A stretch of 20,669 nt of DNA from Flavobacterium sp. (GTDB taxonomy: Bacteria; Bacteroidota; Bacteroidia; Flavobacteriales; Flavobacteriaceae): NCBI GenBank assembly GCA_017984035.1, contig JAGOAF010000023.1:1-20669 (forward strand). Direction: 5' to 3'. The notes under the pieces were generated by a model. It did not search any database and was not told the DNA's origin. It saw only the letters and a list, made by a program, of their open reading frames with translations. Position numbers and translations under genes: made by a program. Of this stretch, positions 9,240 to 14,618 are shown one piece after another; positions within the stretch are counted from its first letter, which is position 1; every line of letters starts with the position of its first letter.

Positions 9240-10079
9240 TTAAATTCTAAAGATCCCACCGAAAGCAATAATTTTTTGGAAGAAAAAGAATTCTTGAGAT
9301 GCCCAGTCATCATCGCTATTGGTCGTCTGAATATCTGGCATATTGATGTATCCGCCTTTTACTTCTGTTTGAATATAAAAATGCTTGAAAAAAGTCAAAT
9401 TTAAACCAGCTTTTACAGAGGCTCCGTATCCAGCAACATGAAAATCATCGTGGCGTTCTTTTCTCAAAAGGGTACAGTTGGTTTTTGGGTATAACATTCC
9501 AATACCTACTCCTTCGGTTAGATTAACTTGAATTTTATCGGTGTCTTCAATTGAAAATAATTTTGAAATATCATCATGTCTTGAGATTTCGGTATTTACA
9601 TAATTTAATCCATCGGTGTGTTCAAACATCAAGAAGTTTTCAGTAAGTACCACAGGAGTGTTATTGTATAAGCCACCAAAAGTTGGTCGTGTACCAATAT
9701 GACCCGTTATATTTGCTGTTTGATTTTGAGTCATCACATACTTCATATGATCAACGCCAATAGCAATACTATAATGATCATTAACGAAGTAACCCATTCT
9801 AAAATTAGTTTGTGGAATGGTCATTCGACCCGGATTGATATAATCAATATGCCAACCTTTTGGTTTGTCATGGGCAGTTACATCGTAGATGGTAAAATCA
9901 TAACTAACTCCTTTAAAAGTAATATCTGATTTGGAATACGTTTCGCGATTTCCTCCCCAAGAAACAAAGAATTTACCTTTGTTATGTGCAGTGTATTTAT
10001 CCTGAATTTTTATGGTTTCCTGAGAAAAAAGGGAAAAAGTAACTAGAAGTAATGCGCTAGATAAAATTAAATTTTTCAA
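9240..10079 (-). CDS. Predicted outer-membrane beta-barrel protein, function unknown
   Basis: 279 residues with a clear signal peptide (MKNLILSSALLLVTFSLFSQ). I do not recognise a named family. The mature part is rich in alternating aromatic and polar stretches (for example KFFVSWGG, FRMGYFVNDHYSIAIGVDH, SVKAGLNLTFFKHFYIQTEVKGGYINM) and ends in a hydrophobic/aromatic strand, IIAFGGIFRI. This looks like a small outer-membrane barrel of the kind annotated in Bacteroidota as 'outer membrane protein beta-barrel'. There is no lipobox and no catalytic motif. It follows kdsA by 17 bp on the same strand with no terminator between them, so co-transcription with a Kdo/LPS gene is likely. That would be in line with an envelope role but does not prove one. 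Confidence 0.7.
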   Translation of the reverse strand: MKNLILSSALLLVTFSLFSQETIKIQDKYTAHNKGKFFVSWGGNRETYSKSDITFKGVSYDFTIYDVTAHDKPKGWHIDYINPGRMTIPQTNFRMGYFVNDHYSIAIGVDHMKYVMTQNQTANITGHIGTRPTFGGLYNNTPVVLTENFLMFEHTDGLNYVNTEISRHDDISKLFSIEDTDKIQVNLTEGVGIGMLYPKTNCTLLRKERHDDFHVAGYGASVKAGLNLTFFKHFYIQTEVKGGYINMPDIQTTNSDDDWASQEFFFFQKIIAFGGIFRI

Positions 10080-10096
10080 TGAAATAAGGTATTAAT

Positions 10097-10915
10097 TTAA
10101 AATTGATTTATCGTTTTTCTAATAGCAACTAATTTGGTCATTAAGTCTTCAAAATAATCCAAATGCAGCATATTGGCTCCGTCACTTTTTGCATTAGCTG
10201 GGTCAAAATGGGTTTCTATAAATATCCCATCAACACCAACAGCAATTCCTGCTTTAGCTACAGTTTCAATCATATCAGGTCTTCCGCCTGTAACTCCTGC
10301 AGTTTGATTGGGTTGTTGTAAAGAATGGGTTACATCAAGAACAGTCGTAGCGTATTGTTGCATCGTAGGAATACCTCTATAATCGACAATCATATCTTGA
10401 TACCCAAACATAGTTCCTCTATCGGTAACCATGACGTTTTGGTTGTGGCAATCCAATACTTTTTGAACAGCATGCTTCATACTTTCCGGACTCATGAATT
10501 GTCCTTTTTTCAAATTAACAGTTCTTCCCGTATTGGCAGCAGCCACCACTAAATCGGTTTGGCGAACTAAAAACGCAGGAATTTGTAGGATGTCAACATA
10601 TTGAGCTGCTTTGTCAGCATCCTCATTGGTATGAATATCAGTAACGGTTGGGACACCAAAAGTTTCTGAAACTTTACGTAAAATTTGTAGTGCTTTTTCA
10701 TCACCAATTCCTGAGAAGCTATCAATTCTAGAACGATTTGCTTTTTTAAAGGACCCTTTAAAAACAAAAGGAATTGCTAATTTGTCAGTAATACCAACTA
10801 ATTTTTCAGCAATGCGTAATGCCATTTCTTCTCCCTCAATTGCGCAAGGACCAGCCAATAAAAAGAAGTTACCACTTTCAGTATGTTTGATTTGTGGGAT
10901 ATGTTGTAGGTTCAT
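10097..10915 (-). CDS. kdsA: 3-deoxy-8-phosphooctulonate synthase (KdsA), metal-dependent type
   Basis: Condenses phosphoenolpyruvate with arabinose-5-phosphate to make Kdo-8-phosphate for lipid A/LPS core. It is a cytoplasmic TIM barrel. Seen: AGPCAIE, FKGSFKKANRSR, TDIHTNEDA, QIPAFLVRQTDL, GQFMSPE, DVTHSLQQP and IFIETHFDP. Counted from the upstream ATG at 10924, C27, H200, E237 and D248 have the spacing of the four metal ligands of Aquifex KdsA (C11, H185, E222, D233), whereas E. coli KdsA has Asn in place of the Cys. This enzyme therefore belongs to the metal-dependent class. I prefer the start MNLQHIP (ATG at 10915, 272 residues) because the in-frame ATG three codons earlier adds only MII; both are possible. 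A promoter candidate with a heptamer repeat lies just upstream. Confidence 0.95.
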   Translation of the reverse strand: MNLQHIPQIKHTESGNFFLLAGPCAIEGEEMALRIAEKLVGITDKLAIPFVFKGSFKKANRSRIDSFSGIGDEKALQILRKVSETFGVPTVTDIHTNEDADKAAQYVDILQIPAFLVRQTDLVVAAANTGRTVNLKKGQFMSPESMKHAVQKVLDCHNQNVMVTDRGTMFGYQDMIVDYRGIPTMQQYATTVLDVTHSLQQPNQTAGVTGGRPDMIETVAKAGIAVGVDGIFIETHFDPANAKSDGANMLHLDYFEDLMTKLVAIRKTINQF

Positions 10916-10937
10916 AATAATCAATTTATTTAAAGTG

Positions 10938-10945
10938 CAAAGGTA
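10938..10945 (-). promoter_or_regulatory. Candidate -7 element of kdsA promoter
   Basis: TACCTTTG on the minus strand fits TAnnTTTG and lies about 20 nt before the chosen start. No good TTG is found 17-23 nt upstream, because that space is filled by the TTAGGAA repeat. Confidence 0.35.
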
Positions 10946-10946
10946 G

Positions 10947-10967
10947 TTAGGAATTAGGAATTAGGAA
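10947..10967. repeat. Perfect heptamer tandem repeat (TTAGGAA)x3 upstream of kdsA
   Basis: Three exact consecutive copies of TTAGGAA on the plus strand, followed by TTC. It sits directly upstream of the kdsA -7 candidate, where the promoter spacer and -33 element should be. Confidence 0.9.
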
Positions 10968-11000
10968 TTCGATTTTGAAACTATTTTTATTTTTGGATAT

Positions 11001-11031
11001 AAAAAAAGCCCTAACCTTCGTTAGAGCTTTT
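11001..11031 (-). terminator. Rho-independent terminator of the marR-nitroreductase-yceI operon
   Basis: On the minus strand AAAAGCTCTAAC, loop GAAG, GTTAGGGCTTTT then more T. It is a 12-bp stem with one T.G wobble. In plus orientation that pair would be a C/A mismatch, so the hairpin is better suited to minus-strand RNA. Confidence 0.85.
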
Positions 11032-11051
11032 CTTGAGTTGAGTTTGAAAGA

Positions 11052-11618
11052 TTAGAATTTCAAGCTTACTTCTAATTCAAATTCGTCAGCAATTGCTTTA
11101 TCACCAATTGATGTAAAGAAAGTACCAGAACCGTATTTGATATCGTATTTTGTTCTGTCTACCATGAATTTAGTTGAAGCAGTGTTAGCAGTTGTAGCTA
11201 AATCAAAAGTTACAGGTTTTGTAATTCCTTTGATAGTTAAGTCTGCAGTTACGGTAAATACATTAGCCGATTTTACAGCAATTTTTTTGAAAACTAATTT
11301 GGCAGTTGGGAATTTCTCTGTTCCAAAGAAATCATCTGCTTTCAAGTGACCGTTTAATTTTCCTTGGTATTCCCCTTGTAAATCAGTAGCAGTTAATGAG
11401 GTCATGTCTACTGTAAAGTTTCCACCAGCTACTTTTTTTCCATTGAAAACTAAAGCACCCTCTTTAAAGTTTACTGTTCCGTTGTGTTGTCCAGTTACTT
11501 TTTTTCCTAACCAGTTGATTGAACTTTTTGCAGCGTCAATTTTTTTAGTCTGAGCTGATACTGATACTGTAGCGAATGCTACTACTAATGCTAACGCAAT
11601 TGATTTTAAATTTTTCAT
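11052..11618 (-). CDS. Exported YceI-family protein
   Basis: 188 residues with signal peptide MKNLKSIALALVVAFATVSVSAQ, then a complete YceI domain: SSINWLGKKVTGQHNGTVNF, GNFTVDMTSL, LKADDFFGTEKFPTAKLVFKKI, LTIKGITKPVTFDL and the final strand FELEVSLKF. The family forms a lipocalin-like barrel that binds isoprenoid or amide lipids, and members are periplasmic; the ligand here is unknown. An in-frame ATG upstream (11705) lies inside the nitroreductase gene and would put about 29 residues in front of the signal peptide, so I start at 11618. It is 25 bp downstream of the nitroreductase gene on the same strand and is followed by the operon terminator. Its regulation is therefore probably set by the MarR promoter at 12743-12804. 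Confidence 0.93.
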   Translation of the reverse strand: MKNLKSIALALVVAFATVSVSAQTKKIDAAKSSINWLGKKVTGQHNGTVNFKEGALVFNGKKVAGGNFTVDMTSLTATDLQGEYQGKLNGHLKADDFFGTEKFPTAKLVFKKIAVKSANVFTVTADLTIKGITKPVTFDLATTANTASTKFMVDRTKYDIKYGSGTFFTSIGDKAIADEFELEVSLKF

Positions 11619-11643
11619 TTGTTTTAAATTTTGATTGTTAATA

Positions 11644-12276
11644 TTAAAGTGTGATAAATAATTCTTCGTTTGATTTTCTAACTTTTTTGTAATGTTGTGT
11701 AGCATCTTCTACATGTCTGTAACCAATAGGAGCTAATAAGGTAGCATTCAATCCAAGGGCATCTAAACCTAGGATTTCATTTACTTGGGCAGGTATAAAT
11801 CCTTCCATTGGCGTAACATCAATATGTAGTTCAGCGGCAGCATTTAATAAATTGCCTAAAGCTAAATAAGTTTGTTTTGCGGTCCAAATGTTTCTTACAT
11901 CCTCTGGTAAACCTGTGATGTTTCCTTTCATATAATCCACATACCCTTGAATGGCTTCTAAAGGTAAATCTCTCGTTTTACAAATAGTTGCTGCTAATTG
12001 ATCAATTCCTGCTTCGCCAAAATTCAATTCATTAGCAAAAACCAATAGGTGAGAGGCATCAGCAACTTGAGCTTGACCATAAGATGCTGCAACTAGTTTA
12101 GCTCTTAATTCAGGGTTTTCAACTATGAAAACTCGGTAAGGTTGTAAACCATACGATGACGTACTCAAGCGAATAGCCTCTTTTAAAAATGCTAAATCAG
12201 CGTCTGTAATTTTTTTTGTCGCATCAAATTTCTTTGTCGCATATCTCCAATTCTGGTTTTCTAAAAATGTACTCAT
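11644..12276 (-). CDS. NfsB-like NAD(P)H-dependent nitroreductase
   Basis: FMN flavoprotein of the nitroreductase superfamily, 210 residues, cytoplasmic. Seen: the N-terminal WRYATKKFD (FMN phosphate-binding Arg/Lys region), SSYGLQPYRVFIV, the helix VADASHLLVFAN, and the C-terminal GLNATLLAPIGYR with the final KVRKSNEELF. This is the layout of NfsB/dihydropteridine-reductase-like enzymes that reduce quinones, nitroaromatics and similar acceptors. The physiological substrate cannot be read from sequence. It begins 13 bp after marR and ends 25 bp before yceI, so the three genes form one unit. Its placement behind a MarR regulator suggests induction by an electrophile, quinone or aromatic compound (inference). 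Confidence 0.93.
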   Translation of the reverse strand: MSTFLENQNWRYATKKFDATKKITDADLAFLKEAIRLSTSSYGLQPYRVFIVENPELRAKLVAASYGQAQVADASHLLVFANELNFGEAGIDQLAATICKTRDLPLEAIQGYVDYMKGNITGLPEDVRNIWTAKQTYLALGNLLNAAAELHIDVTPMEGFIPAQVNEILGLDALGLNATLLAPIGYRHVEDATQHYKKVRKSNEELFITL

Positions 12277-12289
12277 TGTATGTATTTAA

Positions 12290-12742
12290 TTAATTTCTAA
12301 ATTTTTCTAATAACTCGTTCAGTTGAATACGCTCTTCCTCGGTTAATTTTTGCGAGTAGGAGTCTTCATACTTTTTGACTTTGGGTTCTAATTCATTCAA
12401 AATAGCTAAACCCTTTTGGGTAATAGTTACTTCTATCTTTCTACGGTTAGCTGGACATACTTCGCGTGTCACTAAATCTTTCAGTAATAATTTATCAACT
12501 AATCGGGTAGTGTTACTGGTTTTAGCTAACATTCGTTCTTGGATAACAAACATATTAGTAGGTTTTCCTTTCTGACCTCTTAAAATACGAAGCACATTAA
12601 ATTGTTCGGATGAAATATCAAATGGTTTTAATATTTCATTAAAACTTTCTGCTATTATGTTTTGGGTATACATAATATTCATGATAATCTTTTTAGAATT
12701 ATCCATGGGTACAGTTGATTTTAAAATGTCTTCGATTTTCAT
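12290..12742 (-). CDS. MarR-family transcriptional regulator
   Basis: 150-residue winged-helix repressor or activator. Seen: a first helix (MDNSKKIIMNIMYTQNIIAESFNEILKPF), FDISSEQFNVLRILRGQ, the recognition region PTNMFVIQERMLAKTSNTTRLVDKLLLKDLVTREV, and the wing CPANRRKIEVTITQKGLAILNEL with the family's conserved D/N-R-R pattern. I start at MKIEDILKS (12742). The open frame continues to an ATG at 12802, but those 20 codons lie across the promoter and palindromes, so they are unlikely to be translated. It is the first gene of an operon with the nitroreductase and YceI genes. Palindromes over its promoter point to autorepression. The ligand is unknown, and no redox Cys pair is obvious (one Cys, in CPANRRK). 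Confidence 0.93.
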   Translation of the reverse strand: MKIEDILKSTVPMDNSKKIIMNIMYTQNIIAESFNEILKPFDISSEQFNVLRILRGQKGKPTNMFVIQERMLAKTSNTTRLVDKLLLKDLVTREVCPANRRKIEVTITQKGLAILNELEPKVKKYEDSYSQKLTEEERIQLNELLEKFRN

Positions 12743-12804
12743 ATTTGTTAGTACGAAATTTGTAGGTACAAATGTATTTATATTTTTTATTTGTATATAC
12801 AAAT
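12743..12804 (-). promoter_or_regulatory. marR promoter with three ATTTGTA-type palindromic operators
   Basis: Three similar palindromes: ATTTGTTAGTACGAAAT (12743-12759, imperfect), ATTTGTAGGTACAAAT (12758-12773, 7+2+7) and ATTTGTATATACAAAT (12789-12804, perfect 8+8). On the minus strand the -7 element TACATTTG (12776-12769) overlaps the second palindrome. A -33 TTTG (12803-12800) 23 nt upstream lies in the third, and the first is just before the start codon. The size and symmetry suit a MarR dimer. The last two centres are 31 bp apart, close to three helical turns. Operator function is inferred. Confidence 0.75.
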
Positions 12805-12843
12805 ATGTGTTATTTTTATGTTAAATTAAATATGGAATAAGTT

Positions 12844-13584
12844 TTATTTCCAGTTCAATTGTAAAGCAAAACAATTTTTATCTTCTTTGGTAATGCTAAA
12901 AATTGAAGTGTTTTGATTGCTGTTTTCGTGAATAACTACTTCGTCTTTTAATGATAGTTCTTTCATAAAATTCATTTCGAAACTTTCGATCGCTTGGTTT
13001 AAAATTTTGGTTTCATCGGCTAGATCCAAACACCACTCTAAATATTTGACATTATTAGCATGATTGACAATATCCAAATCGGACAACCGAACTGTTTTCT
13101 CAAACACCATTTCTTTGTCATGATTGAGGTTTATTTTTGAAAAAGTGGCTTGTGTTGCTTTATTATCAGGATATAACTCAAAATGTTCATAAGGCAAAGC
13201 CAAAGCTTCGGGGCGACGAAGTTCCGTATTGAAAACCGCCCAAAAGGTTTCAGATCCTACAATCTTTTTTCCATTGACATACATTTCTAAAGCACGTACC
13301 GAACGGGAATTTTCTAACGAATTAATCCAAGTTTTAATAGTAATGATATCGCGCCATTTTGGTAATGCACTGACTTCGACACGCATTCTACTCAACACCC
13401 AAGCTTGATTAAACTCCTGCATATCAGTAAAACTAATTCCGCCAATTTCAGAATGAGCTGCTGCCGTCATTTGCAATAAATTACACAATTCAGTGTATTT
13501 CAAATAACCGTTAGGCGCACATTGGGTGAAATTGATTTCCCAATCTTTGCTTAAAACTGAAGTAAAATTTGGAGCAATTGGCAT
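12844..13584 (-). CDS. Acyl-ACP thioesterase (FatA/FatB-like double hot-dog)
   Basis: Releases fatty acids from acyl carrier protein by thioester hydrolysis in the cytoplasm. The 246 residues form two hot-dog halves (about 1-135 and 155-246), as in the acyl-ACP thioesterase family. The first half has NGYLKYTELCNLLQMTAAAHSE, a long helix, and AWVLSRMRVEV. The second has LSDLDIVNHANNVKYLEWCLD, matching the plant-type catalytic Asn/His segment (D171, N174, H175, N177 region). Length is that of bacterial members, without a plastid peptide. It starts 8 bp after miaA, so the two are likely co-transcribed. The gap contains ATGAATT-type repeats. Chain-length preference cannot be deduced. Confidence 0.9.
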   Translation of the reverse strand: MPIAPNFTSVLSKDWEINFTQCAPNGYLKYTELCNLLQMTAAAHSEIGGISFTDMQEFNQAWVLSRMRVEVSALPKWRDIITIKTWINSLENSRSVRALEMYVNGKKIVGSETFWAVFNTELRRPEALALPYEHFELYPDNKATQATFSKINLNHDKEMVFEKTVRLSDLDIVNHANNVKYLEWCLDLADETKILNQAIESFEMNFMKELSLKDEVVIHENSNQNTSIFSITKEDKNCFALQLNWK

Positions 13585-13587
13585 ATA

Positions 13588-13615
13588 ATGAATTATGAAT
13601 TTTGAATTATGGATG
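13588..13615. repeat. Heptamer tract (ATGAATT)2-TTGAATT at the miaA/thioesterase border
   Basis: ATGAATT, ATGAATT, TTGAATT and a decayed ATGGATG follow each other in strict 7-nt phase. The tract spans the 8-bp gap and the last codons of miaA, whose C-terminal residues IIQNS are encoded by it. Confidence 0.75.
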
Positions 13616-14522
13616 TCTTAATATGTGTAATGATTTCATTTCGATCAGTTAAATAATCAAACCATTTAGTGTTTTCTGTTCTTTTGAACCAGGTCAATTG
13701 GCGTTTAGAAAATCGTCGGGTGTTTTTTTTAATTTCTTCAATGGCAAAATCCATACTATTATCCCCATCAAAATAACGAAATAACTCGCGATAGCCTACG
13801 GTTTGTAATGCATTTAATTCTTTCTGTGGGTACAATTGTTCGGCTTCTTCTAAAAGACCTTCGTTAATCATGATATCCACTCGTTGATTGATTCGGTCGT
13901 ACATTACGCTTCGTTCAGCTTCTAATCCAATAATAATTGGCGTAAAATTGCGATTGTTTTTTTCTTGATTCAAGAAAGAGGAGTAGGGTTTTCCGGTGCC
14001 AATGCATACTTCTACAAATCGCATCATGCGTTGCGGGTTTTGTAGTGTTTGCGGATTTTCCAAACTTATTTTTTCAAAATAAACAGAATCTAATTGTTTT
14101 AATTGTTCTTGTAAATAGGAAATACCTAATTGCTCATAATTTGCATTTACGCTATCACGAACTGAAGCCTCAATATCTGGAAAGGAATCAAATCCTTTTA
14201 AGATAGCATCGACATATAATCCTGAACCTCCTACCAAAATGGCAAAATCATTGGTTTGGAATAATTTATTTAGTTGTTCCAGGGCATCTTTTTCAAAATC
14301 GCCTACGGAATAGTTTTCAAAAATGGATTTGTTTTGAATGAAATGGTGTGGTGCTGCAGCTAATTCTTCATCACTAGGAACGGCAGTGCCAATGCGCATT
14401 TCTTTGAAAAATTGCCGACTGTCACACGAAATAATCTCACATTGGAATTGTTGTGCCAAAGCTATGCTTAAGTCAGTTTTTCCTATAGCAGTGGGTCCAA
14501 TAATGGTAATGAGGTATTTCAT
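13593..14522 (-). CDS. miaA: tRNA dimethylallyltransferase MiaA
   Basis: Adds a dimethylallyl group from DMAPP to N6 of A37 in tRNAs reading UNN codons. 309 residues, cytoplasmic. The P-loop GPTAIGKT is at 9-16, followed by the family's CDSRQFFKEMRIGTA (D34, S35, R36, Q37), APHHFIQ, VGGSGLYVDAILKG, NPQRMMRFVEV, the LQTVGYRE segment and the conserved RRFSKRQLTWFKR near the C-terminus. Start ATG at 14522 places the P-loop at its usual distance. The last few codons run into a heptamer repeat. It is followed by the thioesterase gene after 8 bp and preceded by a 96-bp gap holding a structured element. No other tRNA-modification genes are near. Confidence 0.97.
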   Translation of the reverse strand: MKYLITIIGPTAIGKTDLSIALAQQFQCEIISCDSRQFFKEMRIGTAVPSDEELAAAPHHFIQNKSIFENYSVGDFEKDALEQLNKLFQTNDFAILVGGSGLYVDAILKGFDSFPDIEASVRDSVNANYEQLGISYLQEQLKQLDSVYFEKISLENPQTLQNPQRMMRFVEVCIGTGKPYSSFLNQEKNNRNFTPIIIGLEAERSVMYDRINQRVDIMINEGLLEEAEQLYPQKELNALQTVGYRELFRYFDGDNSMDFAIEEIKKNTRRFSKRQLTWFKRTENTKWFDYLTDRNEIITHIKTSIIQNS

Positions 14523-14543
14523 CTGTGTATTCTAAACGTGTTC

Positions 14544-14611
14544 TAGCCCCGATTGCAGTGAAAATCCTTTGCTTTAAAGCAAAGATTGTAACGGAAAGCG
14601 GGAATAGCTCC
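14544..14611. ncRNA. Structured intergenic element between exonuclease gene and miaA (flavobacterial repeat family, possible RNA)
   Basis: Read on the plus strand it begins TAGCCCCGATTGCAGTG and ends AACGGAAAGCGGGAATAGCT. It folds as: AGC (14545-14547) with GCT (14607-14609); CCCG (14548-14551) with CGGG (14599-14602); a purine-rich internal helix with alternating A.G/G.A oppositions; AAT/ATT with a bulged C; and a 7-bp hairpin CTTTGCT-TTAA-AGCAAAG (14567-14584). From memory, similar pieces with a variable terminal hairpin occur between genes in many Flavobacteriaceae genomes. The Rfam motif flavo-1 is one candidate, not checked. Orientation is uncertain; the near-symmetry allows either strand. 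It could also act as a processing or termination signal ahead of miaA. Confidence 0.5.
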
Positions 14612-14618
14612 TAATTAA

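Noticed and set aside
11619..11705. Longer YceI protein starting at ATG 11705 inside the nitroreductase gene
   Set aside because: It would place about 29 polar residues before a clear signal peptide and overlap the upstream gene; ATG 11618 fits.
12743..12802. Longer MarR protein starting at ATG 12802
   Set aside because: The extra 20 codons lie over the promoter -7 box and palindromes, and the family N-terminus fits the ATG at 12742.
12833..12850. Terminator after the thioesterase gene
   Set aside because: Only a short AT hairpin (AATAA/TTATT) overlapping the stop codon, with mismatches beside it and no convincing U-run.
14567..14584. Simple Rho-independent terminator for the exonuclease gene at CTTTGCTTTAAAGCAAAG
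   Set aside because: No T-run follows on either strand, and the hairpin is embedded in a longer paired element, so a structured element explains it better.
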